From Conexibacter sp. DBS9H8 (GTDB lineage Bacteria; Actinomycetota; Thermoleophilia; Solirubrobacterales; Solirubrobacteraceae): a stretch of 64,000 bases of DNA. Both the position numbers and the translations under genes were made by a program. The DNA lies in assembly GCF_023330685.1 (NCBI RefSeq), contig NZ_CP097128.1, forward strand, positions 1,550,001 through 1,614,000. The letters run 5' to 3'. Within the stretch, counting starts at the first letter, position 1. Each line of letters opens with the position of its first letter. Under the pieces are notes generated by a model. It saw only the letters and a list, made by a program, of their open reading frames with translations, was not told where the DNA came from and ran no database searches. This document shows positions 19,657 through 28,439 of this stretch, piece by piece.

Positions 19657-21252
19657 TCAGAAGCGGGGATCGGTCAGCGAGGTGGACGTCGCGGCCGGGT
19701 GCGTGCCCGACGTCTGACTCGCGGCCGTGGTCTGGCCCAGGATCGCCGAGGTCAGAGTCGAGCCTGACACCTGAACGGAAGGTGGCACGGGAACGCTCGG
19801 TGCCGTCGATCCCTTCAGACTGGTGGGCGCCACGCCGCTCAGCATCGTGCCGGTGGCGCTCGCGGCCGCCGAGCCGGCGTGGTTGACGGCCCCGACGGTC
19901 GCGGCCGAGGACCCCTCCGGCCCGAGCTCGACGGAACCCGGCCCGGCTGATGTATGGACCCTCGGCAACGATGACGGTCCGCTCTTGGTGCTGGACCCAT
20001 GGGTGACAAGGGCGCCGAATTGGCCAGCCAGGGTGGACGTCGGCGTGAGGGTGCCTGCCCGGTCACCGCCCTGCGTCGCCTCTGACCGGCTGGAGGAGGA
20101 CGCGGTCCGCGCCGATGAGCGCACGCCGCTGGTGAGATCGAGTGGCCCGCGGGACCTCCGCCCGGCGGTGAGCCGTCCCGGCTCTGCCGACGGACCCGTT
20201 CGCCCGCGAGTGGCGGTGAGCGTGCGGCTGGGACGGGCCAGGCTCGGCTCGGAGGGGGAGCGAGACGATTCCGCGCCGATCGTCGCGCCCGCGGCGATCA
20301 GGGCCACGGTGATTCCGGCCGCCGCTTTGACCGAGATCCCGGCCATCCCAGCGCCGAGCAGTCCGGTGGGGGCGGCGCTCGTGGCGCTCGCCCCCGCGGC
20401 GGCGCTGACCCCGCTGCCCGACCCGGCCGGTCCGACGGCGTGCGCGGGCCGCCAGTTCGTCTGCCGGGTTCGAGTGCCGTGACGGGCGAACAGACCCCAC
20501 AGGCCGGGACCGACGCCCGCCAGCGGGAACAAGGCGGTCAGCACACGTTCGGTCTGTCGCAGCTGGTGCTCGAACCCCTGGCAACACGCACACGCCTTGA
20601 TGTGGCGTTTGACCGGGGCGGCCACGCGTCGCCGTAGCCCTTCGGCGGTCTCGGCGAGGTGAGCGCGGACATCATCACAGCTGAGCAGACGCGCCTCGCC
20701 AGCCTCGGCGAGGGAGATCCGCGCCCGGACGAGCAGAGATTTCACCGACGAAACGGTCGTCTCCATCGCCTCGGCGATCTGGTCATAGGAGAGGGCGTCC
20801 ATCTCACGCAGGATCAGCGCCGTGCGCTGGGACTCGGGGAGCGCCTGAATGTCGTTGAGCAACAGCCGAAAGTCCTCGCGCCGGTGAACGAGGTCAGCCG
20901 TGCTCTCCCCGTGTCCGTAGAACAGGTCGTCCATCGAGTCCAGCCCGATCGCCGGCGTTCGCCGGAGATGGTTGAGGCAGCGGTTGCGGGCGATCTTGTA
21001 CAACCACGGGCGTAGGTTGATCGGCCGATCGTCCGCGCGGATCGCGTGGTAGGCGGCCGAGAAGGTCTCCTGGAGGACGTCCTCGGCATCCTCATGAGAG
21101 CCGAGCATGTGTCGGCAGAAACTGAGCAGACGGGTCTGGTAGCGGTCGACGATCACGTCGAAGGCGCGATCGTCCCCCGCGCGCAGGCGGGTGACAAGGT
21201 GGGAGTCCGGCTGAAGGCGGATGAGGGGAGAGCGCAGGCCCCGATCGGACAT
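19657..21252 (-). CDS. ECF sigma factor fused to zinc finger, membrane helix and Ser/Thr-rich tail
   Basis: A 531-residue fusion. Residues 1-185 are an ECF sigma-70 factor: sigma2 (RAFDVIVDRYQTRLLSFCRH, GSHEDAEDVLQETF, LRPWLYKIARNRCLNHLR) and sigma4 (LPESQRTALILREMDALSY, TTVSSVKSLLVRARISLAEA). Next comes an anti-sigma-type zinc finger: a Cys in LLSCDDVRAHL and HIKACACCQG (HxxxCxxC). A membrane helix follows (KAAAGITVALIAAGATIG, near residue 325), then about 200 residues rich in Ser, Thr, Pro, Gly and Arg. ATG 21252 is favoured; an in-frame ATG at 21333 is possible. Sigma factor and its sensor seem to be one polypeptide, so release may need proteolysis. Confidence 0.85.
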   Translation of the reverse strand: MSDRGLRSPLIRLQPDSHLVTRLRAGDDRAFDVIVDRYQTRLLSFCRHMLGSHEDAEDVLQETFSAAYHAIRADDRPINLRPWLYKIARNRCLNHLRRTPAIGLDSMDDLFYGHGESTADLVHRREDFRLLLNDIQALPESQRTALILREMDALSYDQIAEAMETTVSSVKSLLVRARISLAEAGEARLLSCDDVRAHLAETAEGLRRRVAAPVKRHIKACACCQGFEHQLRQTERVLTALFPLAGVGPGLWGLFARHGTRTRQTNWRPAHAVGPAGSGSGVSAAAGASATSAAPTGLLGAGMAGISVKAAAGITVALIAAGATIGAESSRSPSEPSLARPSRTLTATRGRTGPSAEPGRLTAGRRSRGPLDLTSGVRSSARTASSSSRSEATQGGDRAGTLTPTSTLAGQFGALVTHGSSTKSGPSSLPRVHTSAGPGSVELGPEGSSAATVGAVNHAGSAAASATGTMLSGVAPTSLKGSTAPSVPVPPSVQVSGSTLTSAILGQTTAASQTSGTHPAATSTSLTDPRF

Positions 21253-21351
21253 CGTCGGTATCTCAGGGGTGCTGACGATCACAGGGAACCTCGTGGCGAC
21301 GCTATCAACGCTGGCTGAAACGGACAAGGCCACCTAACATCCGCGTTCGGA

Positions 21352-21436
21352 GCCCGGGTGGACAAATTGGCAAAGTCGGCGGTCTTAAAAACCGCTCGCC
21401 TGACGGCGGCTGCGGGTTCGATCCCCGCCCCGGGTA
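21352..21436 (+). tRNA. tRNA-Leu (anticodon UAA)
   Basis: An 85-nt cloverleaf: acceptor GCCCGGG (21352-21358) pairs with CCCGGGT (21429-21435); D arm GAC/GTC; anticodon stem GCGGT/ACCGC around loop CTTAAAA with anticodon TAA; long variable arm CGCC/GGCG, as in class II tRNAs; T arm GCGGG-TTCGATC-CCCGC. Discriminator A; CCA is not encoded. Confidence 0.95.
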
Positions 21437-21453
21437 TCGGCCGCCGGCGCCGC

Positions 21454-22248
21454 TCACGCGGCGCGGGCCTCACCAGCCCCGGTCTCGGGCTCGGTCCCGG
21501 CGCCACGGTCGCGGGCGGCGAGCTGGATCTCCTCCTGGCCAAGCTCGGCGATCACACGGTGGGCGAGCTGTGCGTCTCCATCCACCCTGACGCCGCCGAG
21601 ATCCTGACGGGTGAGGGCGCGGATCCACCCTGCCGTCGTCGCCGAGGCGGTGGCGGCCGGCAGATCTCCCGGCCGCGCCTGCACCTCCGCACCATTGCGG
21701 CCGAGCAGCACCGTGTAGGTCAACGGCTGACCCTCCGGGTCGGCGTCGGTGACGGTCAGTTCGACGGCGGTCGGCTCATCGGCGCCGCTCAGCAGGCCCG
21801 CGGCGAGCCGGAAGATCGCCCCGACGTCAACGCGTTCTCCGGTCCGCGGTGCCGACCACGCCCACTCATAACCCCAACGCGCGAGCGCACCGAGGACAGG
21901 GAGGAGATCCCGCGCGCGGGGGGTGAGCTCGTAGTCAACCCGGGGCGGGACCTCGCGATAGCGCTGGCGGGTGAGGATCCCGTCGGCGACCATCCGGTTG
22001 AGCCGCGAGCGCAGCTGCTCCGTGGAGATTCCGGGCAGGACGCGCTGGAGCTCGACGAACCGGCGGGGCCCAGCCGCGAGATCACGGACGATCAGCAGCG
22101 TCCACTTGTCGCCGACGATGTCAAGCGCGCGCGCATCAGGGGACCATTGGGCATAGGGATGCCGCTTGGGCGATGGAACGTGGGGCAACGAGACTCCCGC
22201 AGTTATCAGTGTGTGCCGGTCATCACAGCCGTCATGGCTGTCGAGCAC
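21454..22248 (-). CDS. HxlR-family transcriptional regulator with C-terminal SCP2-like region
   Basis: A winged-helix regulator. Residues about 35-135 match HxlR: ALDIVGDKWTLLIVRDLAAG, RRFVELQRVLPGISTEQLRS, RLNRMVADGILTRQRY and DYELTPRARDLLPVLGALAR. The remaining 115 residues are an extra domain (VELTVTDADPEGQPLTYTVL, GWIRALTRQDLGG) resembling SCP2/sterol-carrier-like ligand-binding domains fused to such regulators. The start is uncertain: ATG 22248 gives 264 residues, and a TTG about 20 codons in is possible. It is divergent from a DsbA-like gene, a common HxlR arrangement implying control of that gene. Confidence 0.85.
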   Translation of the reverse strand: MLDSHDGCDDRHTLITAGVSLPHVPSPKRHPYAQWSPDARALDIVGDKWTLLIVRDLAAGPRRFVELQRVLPGISTEQLRSRLNRMVADGILTRQRYREVPPRVDYELTPRARDLLPVLGALARWGYEWAWSAPRTGERVDVGAIFRLAAGLLSGADEPTAVELTVTDADPEGQPLTYTVLLGRNGAEVQARPGDLPAATASATTAGWIRALTRQDLGGVRVDGDAQLAHRVIAELGQEEIQLAARDRGAGTEPETGAGEARAA

Positions 22249-22311
22249 GGGTCCCCCGACTGGCTCGGTCTTTCATGTTACCGGTTCGGGCGGCGGGCGG
22301 AAATGTCCGAT

Positions 22312-22333
22312 TTCTTGCACCCCTTCTTGCACC
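22312..22333 (+). repeat. Tandem TTCTTGCACC in the hxlR/dsbA-like divergent region
   Basis: TTCTTGCACC occurs at 22312-22321 and 22324-22333, a 12-bp period that places both on nearly the same DNA face. It lies between the divergent HxlR gene and the DsbA-like gene and is a candidate regulator-binding pair. The rest of 22249-22501 shows no gene. Confidence 0.45.
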
Positions 22334-22501
22334 AAGATCTAGAAATTCTCTGAGAACGGCGTAACACTGAGGTCTGCCGCTCCATCCTTTCCGTGAAGCG
22401 ACGGGTTTTGGAGCGGGGGCAGGCGTGGGCAGAGAGGTCCACCATCACGAATGTGTCGAGTTTCCGAAGGATTCGGACGCATCTGACCGATAGAGGTGGC
22501 T

Positions 22502-23176
22502 ATGGGACAGTTGATCGACTTGACCGAGCGGATGGCCCGTCGCAACGGCGGCCGCACTCGGCTGGGCGACGGCCCGGAGGCGGAGGAGGCGCCAAGCGGC
22601 GCCCGCCCGCCCGCGGCGTTCTACTTCGCCCTCGACTGCCCGGTCTCCTATCTCGTCGCCGAGCGGATCGAACGGGAGCTGGGTGAGATCACCTGGGTGC
22701 CGATGATGAGCGGACGACCCGCGGGGCCAGCCGGCGCCCGGCTCGCCGACGCCCGCGCCCTCGCGATTGCCCACCGGTTGCCGCTGGTGGAGCCGGACGT
22801 GTTCCCCTTCGACGCTCGTCCCGTCTCCCGCGCGGCCGCCTACGCCGTTCTGGCCGGCTGCGGCTCCGGGTTCGCGCTCGCGGCGCTGCGGCTCGCCTTC
22901 GCCGGCGGCTTCGATCCGTCCGAGCCGGACCTGATCGCCGAGGCGGCTGCCGCCTCCGGGCTGGCGGTCAACCACGCCCTCGAGGCCGCCGAAGACCCGC
23001 TGCTTGACCTGCGCCTGACCGCCAACCGCCGCACCCTTCAGGCGCGCGGGATCACCGACGCCCCGGCGGTGCAGATCGTCGACGGCTGGTTCTCGGGGTT
23101 TGCCGCTCTCACCCGTACGTCCGCCTTCGCGGCGGCGAGCGTCACCTTTCACGCCCTGGAGGCCGAACCGGGGTGA
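22502..23176 (+). CDS. DsbA/HCCA-isomerase family thioredoxin-fold protein
   Basis: A 224-residue protein of the DsbA-like family that includes 2-hydroxychromene-2-carboxylate isomerases and FrnE-like oxidoreductases. It shows FYFALDCPVSYLVAERIERE at the first strand and helix (the CPVSY position corresponds to the DsbA active site but with a single Cys, as in isomerase-type members), a helical insertion, and the C-terminal cis-Pro region GITDAPAVQIVDGWFSG. ATG 22502 is preceded by GAGGTGG; an in-frame ATG at 22496 is too close to it. It is probably controlled by the divergent HxlR regulator. Confidence 0.8.
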   Translation: MGQLIDLTERMARRNGGRTRLGDGPEAEEAPSGARPPAAFYFALDCPVSYLVAERIERELGEITWVPMMSGRPAGPAGARLADARALAIAHRLPLVEPDVFPFDARPVSRAAAYAVLAGCGSGFALAALRLAFAGGFDPSEPDLIAEAAAASGLAVNHALEAAEDPLLDLRLTANRRTLQARGITDAPAVQIVDGWFSGFAALTRTSAFAAASVTFHALEAEPG

Positions 23177-23278
23177 GCCCGGCCCGCGCCTGGAGCGGGG
23201 GCGGTCCGAGTCGGCACGACACGGACCTTTTCGGACAGCGGCGTTTGCGTCCCCCGGGTCAGGTGGGAGACTAGGACT

Positions 23279-24853
23279 GTGAAGGACCCGGTCGACCGCA
23301 TGATCCGTGCTCTCGCGCGGCGCAACAGCTTTGCCCTTCTCTGGGCTCAGTTCGGCGGCGCGCACCTCGTTCTCCTCGGGGGGATGGTGCTCTTCCGAGC
23401 CTTCGTGGCGATGGACGCGAGCCAGTTCTGGCTGCTCGTCGGCGTCTCCCAGGGGCTGTGCGTGATCGACAACGTCGTCGGGATCCGCCTCACCCGGGCG
23501 ATGTTCGCGCCCGTCCGTGCGTGGGAGCGCGGGGAACGGACCCCCGAGGGCACGGTCGCGGCCTGGCGCGCCCTCGCGAGCCTTCCGCTCGAGTACTTCC
23601 GTCGCTCACCACGGCTGCCTCTGCTGTTCAGCTACCTCCCCTTCATCGCCTTTGCTGCCTGGCGGTTGGGGATCGGGGTGAGCGGGTTTGTCATCCTCGC
23701 ACTCGTCGGGACGACGGTGATCGCCTGTGCGGTCGTCGTGCGCTACTTCCTGATGGAGATCGTCTGCCGCCCGGTGCTCGAGCGCCTCTCCGCGGAGTTG
23801 CCCGACGACTTCCACGCCCAGCGCGCCGGACTCGGCGTGAGCTGGCGACTGTTCCTCGCGGCGCCGGTGATCAACATCGTCACCGCCCTGATCGTCGCCG
23901 GACTCTCGAACGAGGGGCGCCCCCAGACTCTCGACCACCTCGCCGTCGAGTGGGCGCTCGCGGTCGGGGTCTCGCTCACCCTCAGCCTCGAGTTGCTGGT
24001 GCTCGTCGTGCGCACGGTCGGCAGCACCCTGTCGGACATCTCCCGGGCGATCGACCGGGTTCAGGCGGGGGACTTCAGCGTGCGGGTGCCGGTCGTCTCC
24101 ACCGACGAGGGCGGCATGCTCGCCCAGTCCTTCAACCGGATGGTTGAGGGTCTGGAGGAGCGCGAGGCGTTGCGGGAGGCGTTCTCGGCCTACGTCGACC
24201 CGGGGCTCGCCGAACGGGTGATGCGCGAGGGCTCGGACCTCGAGGGGGAGGAGCGTCAGATCTCGATCCTCTTCCTCGACATCCGGGAGTTCACGGCCTT
24301 CTCCGAGCGCGCCCGGCCCCGCGATGTGATGGCGCTGCTGAACGAGTTCTGGGAGCTCGTCGTGCCCGTCCTGCTGCGCTGGGGCGGCCATGCGAACAAG
24401 TTCATCGGGGACGGGCTGCTCGGCGTCTTCGGCGCACCGGACGAGCTGCTCGACCACGCCCTCGCGGCGACCTCGGCGGCGCTCGAAATCGCCGATCTCG
24501 TCAGCGCCCGCTATGACGGCACGATCAACGTCGGCATCGGGGTGAACACCGGGCAGGTGATCGCCGGCACCGTCGGTGGCGGTGGCCGCGTCGAATTCAC
24601 CGTGATCGGCGACGCGGTCAACACGGCCGCGCGGGTCGAGGAGGTCACCCGCGCGACCGGGGACACGATCCTCATCACCGAGGCGACCCGCGCCGAGCTC
24701 CCCGACGGTCTCTTTCACTTCGAGCCGCGCGGGTCGGCGGAGCTGAAGGGCAAGTCCGTCCCCGTGCAGGTGTGGCAGGTCGAGCGGGCGATCCGTGCCC
24801 GCCGGGGTGATCCCAGCACCGAGGACTTCGCGGCGATCGGCAGCGACGACTGA
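23279..24853 (+). CDS. Membrane-bound class III adenylate/guanylate cyclase
   Basis: A 524-residue cyclase. The N-terminal half holds about six membrane helices, then a HAMP linker (VQAGDFSVRVPVVSTDEGGM, AQSFNRMVEGLEER). The catalytic domain (from residue 320) shows ISILFLDIREFTAFSERARP with the first metal-binding Asp, HANKFIGDGLLGVFGAPDEL with the Lys and second Asp, and NVGIGVNTGQVIAGTVGGGG and FTVIGDAVNTAARVEEVTR with the transition-state residues. It should be active on ATP. GTG 23279 follows TAGGAC by a few nt. The 6TM-HAMP-cyclase layout is common in actinobacteria. Confidence 0.92.
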   Translation: MKDPVDRMIRALARRNSFALLWAQFGGAHLVLLGGMVLFRAFVAMDASQFWLLVGVSQGLCVIDNVVGIRLTRAMFAPVRAWERGERTPEGTVAAWRALASLPLEYFRRSPRLPLLFSYLPFIAFAAWRLGIGVSGFVILALVGTTVIACAVVVRYFLMEIVCRPVLERLSAELPDDFHAQRAGLGVSWRLFLAAPVINIVTALIVAGLSNEGRPQTLDHLAVEWALAVGVSLTLSLELLVLVVRTVGSTLSDISRAIDRVQAGDFSVRVPVVSTDEGGMLAQSFNRMVEGLEEREALREAFSAYVDPGLAERVMREGSDLEGEERQISILFLDIREFTAFSERARPRDVMALLNEFWELVVPVLLRWGGHANKFIGDGLLGVFGAPDELLDHALAATSAALEIADLVSARYDGTINVGIGVNTGQVIAGTVGGGGRVEFTVIGDAVNTAARVEEVTRATGDTILITEATRAELPDGLFHFEPRGSAELKGKSVPVQVWQVERAIRARRGDPSTEDFAAIGSDD

Positions 24854-24902
24854 TGCCGCGGCGGGCAGGGCAATCGCCCGCGCCCGCGAATCAGGCTGCC
24901 GG

Positions 24903-25820
24903 ATGTCCTTCGTCTCCATGGCCATCTTCCGTTCCCAGCGGCGCCTGCGGCGTGCCCGGGCGCTGCCCAGCGCACGGGTGAGCGCCCGCCGGGCCGTACA
25001 CGCCTCGGTCCCCCACCCGCTGCGCGCCTTCGGCCGCCGCGCCTGGCAGGCCAACGTCACCGGGCTCTCCTCGATGCTCGCCTACAACATGCTGCTCGGC
25101 GTCGTCCCGCTCGCTCTGCTCGGACTGTTCGTCGCCGGCCAACTGCTCGCCAGCTCGCCCGCCGAGCAGTCGATCGAGCGTTCGCTGCAGGCGTTCTTTC
25201 CCGGGACGACCCGCCACCAGCTCGACGCGCTGCTGCACCAGGTCGCCTCCTCGACCCCGACGACCGGGGTGCTCGCCCTGATCGCCTCACTGTGGCTCGC
25301 CTCCTCCTTCTGGGGGGCGCTCGACACGTCCTTCTCCCGCATCTACGACACGCCGTCACGGCCGTGGCTGGCCCAGAAACGGTTCGGGCTCGTGATGGTG
25401 CTCGTGATGGTGCTGTTGATGCTCGCGACGGTGATGGTCCCGACTCTCCAGTCACTGCTGCGGGCCGGAGCCGAGGACCTCCCCTTCACCCTCCGCCACG
25501 TGCACGGGATCATCTTCCTCGCCTCCCTGATCTTCAGCGTCGGCGTGCTGTTCGGGTGCCTCGCCACCGTCTATTCCCGCGTTCCCAACCGCCGGGTTCC
25601 GTGGCGAGCGGTGTGGCCGGGCGCGCTGGCGGCGACCGTCGCGATCAGCCTCCTCGCCGCGGCCTTTCCGGTCTATCTCAGCTCGATCTCGACGATCGCT
25701 CGCTTCGGCACGACGATCGTGTTCATCATCATCGTCCTCGGCTGGTTCTACGTCGTCGCCCTGATCATCCTCGCGGGTGCGGTGATGAACGGGGTCCGAC
25801 TGCACGCCTCCGACGGGTGA
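24903..25820 (+). CDS. YihY/BrkB-family membrane protein
   Basis: A 305-residue inner-membrane protein with about six helices, of the YihY family (once called RNase BN; true function unknown). It shows the family features WQANVTGLSSMLAYNMLLGV, LALIASLWLASSFWGALDTS, FSRIYDTPSRPWLAQKRFG, and NRRVPWRAVWPGALAATVAI with a final helix pair. I start at ATG 24903 (MSFVSMAIFRSQRR); the frame is open further upstream into the cyclase gene but that part is not family-like. It follows the cyclase gene by 49 bp. Confidence 0.88.
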   Translation: MSFVSMAIFRSQRRLRRARALPSARVSARRAVHASVPHPLRAFGRRAWQANVTGLSSMLAYNMLLGVVPLALLGLFVAGQLLASSPAEQSIERSLQAFFPGTTRHQLDALLHQVASSTPTTGVLALIASLWLASSFWGALDTSFSRIYDTPSRPWLAQKRFGLVMVLVMVLLMLATVMVPTLQSLLRAGAEDLPFTLRHVHGIIFLASLIFSVGVLFGCLATVYSRVPNRRVPWRAVWPGALAATVAISLLAAAFPVYLSSISTIARFGTTIVFIIIVLGWFYVVALIILAGAVMNGVRLHASDG

Positions 25821-25838
25821 GCCGGTAGCGTCCCTGAG

Positions 25839-27539
25839 ATGGACGACTCCTTCCACGGCGGAGCGCTGATCGCCCGGCGGCTCAAGGCCCACGGGGTCAG
25901 CAAGCTGTTCACCCTGTCCGGCGGCCACATCTTCCCGATCTACGACGGCTGCCGGGCCGAGGGGATCGACATCATCGACGTCCGCCACGAGCAGACCGCC
26001 GCGTTCGCCGCGGAGGGGTGGGCCAAGGTCACCCGCACCCTCGGGGTGTGTGCGCTGACCGCCGGCCCCGGGATCACCAACGCGATGTCGGCGATCGCCT
26101 CGGCCCAGCAGAACGACACGCCGATGCTCGTCCTCGGCGGCCGGGCGCCGGCGCTGCGCTGGGGCCAGGGCTCCCTCCAGGAGCTCGATCACGTCCCCTT
26201 TATCGCGCCGCTCACCAAGTCGGCTGTCACCGCCGAGTCGACCGAGGCGATCCCCGCGCGCGTCGAGGCGGCGATCGCGACCGCGCTCGCGCCGCGCAGC
26301 GGCCCGACGTTCGTCGATTTCCCGCTCGACTTCATCTTCGGCTCCGCGCCCGAGCACCTGCCCGCCGACGCGGTGGCGCCGGCACCGGCTGACCGGCTCG
26401 GTGCCGGCGAGGACCCGGGCCGGGGGATCGACGGCGGTGCTGCGGAGGTCGCAGCGGGCGCCGGACCGGCGCGCGGTGCCGAGCTGGAGGCGGCGGCGCG
26501 TGCCCTCGCCGCTGGGCGACGGCCGGTGATCATGGCCGGGACCGGCCTCTACTGGGGGGCGGGGGAGGTGGCGCTGGGTCGCCTCGCCGAGGCGCGCGGC
26601 ATCCCGGTCTTCCTCAACGGGCTCGGTCGCGGCTGCCTCCCCGCCGACCATCCGCTCGCCTTCTCCCGCGCTCGCGCCCGGGCGCTCGCTGAGGCGGACG
26701 TCGCCGTCATCGTCGGTGTGCCGCTCGATTTTCGGCTCGGGTTCGGGGCGGCTTTCGCGCCGGAGGCGACGCTCATCAGCGTTGACGTCGCCGCCCCGGT
26801 CCACCGACCGGCCCGGACGCCGGCCCACACGCTGATCGGGCCGCTCGGAGAGCTGCTGGACGGGCTGGCCGGCTCCGCCGGCCCGGGCAGCGCTGATCCG
26901 GACTGGGTCCCCTCACTGCGCCGGATTGAGACCGACGCCCGCACCGCCGAGGCCGCCCAGCTGCGTGACGGGCGGGCCCCGTTGCACCCGATGCGCATCT
27001 ACGGCGAGCTCGCTGGCCTGCTCGACCGTGACGCGATCGTGATCGGGGACGGCGGCGACTTCGTCTCCTTCGCCGGTCGCCTGCTCGACTCCTACGCTCC
27101 TGGATGCTGGCTCGATCCCGGCCCCTTTGGCTGTCTGGGGACCGGGCCCGGCTACGCGCTGGCCGCCAAGCTCGCCCACCCCACTCGCCAGGTCGTGCTG
27201 CTCCAGGGGGACGGCGCCTTCGGGTTCTCCGGGATGGACTGGGACACGCTCGTCCGCCACGGCGTCGCCGTCGTCTCGATCGTTGCCAACAACGGTATCT
27301 GGGCGTTGGAGAAGCATCCGATGGAGCTGCTGTACGGCTACTCGGTGGCCGCTGACCTCACGCCCGGGACGCGCTATGACGAGGTCGTCGCGGCGCTTGG
27401 CGGGCACGGAGAGACCGTCGCCGAGCCCGACGGGCTGCGGGCCGCCCTCGAGCGGGCGCTCGGCGCAGGTCGTCCCGCGCTCGTCAACGTGCTCACCGAC
27501 CCGTCGGTGCCCTACCCGCGCCGGGCCAATCTCGCCTGA
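25839..27539 (+). CDS. Thiamine-diphosphate-dependent enzyme, acetolactate synthase-like
   Basis: A 566-residue enzyme of the ThDP-dependent decarboxylase/acetolactate synthase superfamily. The N-terminal domain has [18 protein letters not shown] with the catalytic Glu that activates the cofactor and [20 protein letters not shown]. The C-terminal domain has the GDG...NN cofactor motif ([19 protein letters not shown], then [13 protein letters not shown]). Sequence texture ([20 protein letters not shown]) resembles oxalyl-CoA decarboxylases and 2-hydroxyacyl-CoA lyases as much as biosynthetic IlvB; no small ilvN subunit is adjacent, so a catabolic role is likelier. TAGCGT at 25826-25831 lies 7 nt before ATG 25839. 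Confidence 0.85.
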   Translation: MDDSFHGGALIARRLKAHGVSKLFTLSGGHIFPIYDGCRAEGIDIIDVRHEQTAAFAAEGWAKVTRTLGVCALTAGPGITNAMSAIASAQQNDTPMLVLGGRAPALRWGQGSLQELDHVPFIAPLTKSAVTAESTEAIPARVEAAIATALAPRSGPTFVDFPLDFIFGSAPEHLPADAVAPAPADRLGAGEDPGRGIDGGAAEVAAGAGPARGAELEAAARALAAGRRPVIMAGTGLYWGAGEVALGRLAEARGIPVFLNGLGRGCLPADHPLAFSRARARALAEADVAVIVGVPLDFRLGFGAAFAPEATLISVDVAAPVHRPARTPAHTLIGPLGELLDGLAGSAGPGSADPDWVPSLRRIETDARTAEAAQLRDGRAPLHPMRIYGELAGLLDRDAIVIGDGGDFVSFAGRLLDSYAPGCWLDPGPFGCLGTGPGYALAAKLAHPTRQVVLLQGDGAFGFSGMDWDTLVRHGVAVVSIVANNGIWALEKHPMELLYGYSVAADLTPGTRYDEVVAALGGHGETVAEPDGLRAALERALGAGRPALVNVLTDPSVPYPRRANLA

Positions 27540-27610
27540 ATGATCTCCCTGAGCGGTCTCCCTCCACTGAGTGCTCTGGCTCGCCTGAGCGGTCAGTGGC
27601 CAAGAACGGA

Positions 27611-27642
27611 CGAAGGCCGCCTCCCGTAGGAGACGGCCTTCG
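27611..27642. terminator. Hairpin downstream of the ThDP-enzyme gene
   Basis: CGAAGGCCG (27611-27619) pairs with CGGCCTTCG (27634-27642); after one C/A mismatch CTCC pairs with GGAG around a CGTA tetraloop. No U-tract follows on either strand, so it may act as a rho-dependent or processing structure. The remaining 27540-27917 shows no gene. Confidence 0.5.
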
Positions 27643-27917
27643 ATCCAGGTTGGCCCAAACGGGACGGGCAGGGGTACGTGCCGGAAGGGCCTGGTTTAGA
27701 TGGCTGAGGCGGCGGGAGGCGCCGTTGTGCGGCTTCGCCCCAGCCTATGTGTGCGGTGGTCAACATATTCTGTCGACGCCCGCACGGGGATGATCGGGGA
27801 TCGACGGCCAGAGCGCAATCGAACATCCGTCCATGCGCGGCGGTCTGCGGTTGGGTTCCCGCGGACGCCCGCCGAGGACCCGCTGGGTAAGTCGATTGAC
27901 TCAGTAGAGTATGGGTC

Positions 27918-28439
27918 ATGGCTTCGCTTCGCGTGTTCTTCACATTCCCCGATCCGGTCAACGAGAAGGCCGCGCGCGCCGTCGCGGCGGTCGTCCTCAT
28001 GGAGGCGGTGCTGCTGCTGGTGACCGGCTGGTGGTGGCTGACCCTGCCGCTCGCCTACGGGTTCTGGGCTCGTGTGCTCACCGGTCCCCGGTTGAGCCCG
28101 CTCGGCTGGGCCGCCCAGAATCTCATCGCCCCCCGCCTCGGGGAGCGCCGGCCGGTACCTGGTCCGCCCAAGCGGTTTGCCCAGGGCATCGGGGCGGCCC
28201 TCGCCACCGCCGCGCTCCTTCTCGGGTTCCTTGCCGGCGACCACCGCGTCGGCGAGGTGCTTGTCGCCCTCTTCCTGCCCGCGGCCGGCCTCGAGGCGCT
28301 GCTCGGGCTCTGCCTCGGCTGTCGCCTCTTCGGGCTGCTGATCGGTCTTGGGCTGATACCCGAGTCCGCCTGTGTCGAGTGCGCCGACCTCTCCGGCCGC
28401 CTCGGGCTCAGCGCGCCACCAGCGGTTCCCCGGAGCTGA
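27918..28439 (+). CDS. DUF4395 membrane protein
   Basis: A 173-residue protein with four hydrophobic segments and the DUF4395 layout: FPDPVNEKAARAVAAVVLME at the start, WWLTLPLAYGFWARVLTGPR, RFAQGIGAALATAALLLGF, and the late LEALLGLCLGCRLFGLLIGL with a CxxC-type pair (CLGC). The family is often found near thioredoxin-like or sulfur-transfer genes, and the cysteine pair hints at redox chemistry, but no function is established. TAGAGT at 27905-27910 lies 7 nt before ATG 27918, suggesting leaderless expression. Its last 32 bp overlap the 3' end of the convergent ppx-type gene. Confidence 0.88.
   Translation: MASLRVFFTFPDPVNEKAARAVAAVVLMEAVLLLVTGWWWLTLPLAYGFWARVLTGPRLSPLGWAAQNLIAPRLGERRPVPGPPKRFAQGIGAALATAALLLGFLAGDHRVGEVLVALFLPAAGLEALLGLCLGCRLFGLLIGLGLIPESACVECADLSGRLGLSAPPAVPRS

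Noticed and set aside
27611..27642. Riboswitch or attenuator for the DUF4395 gene
   Set aside because: The hairpin is about 275 bp upstream of the gene, has no alternative pairing that I can see, and a probable leaderless promoter lies directly before the ATG.
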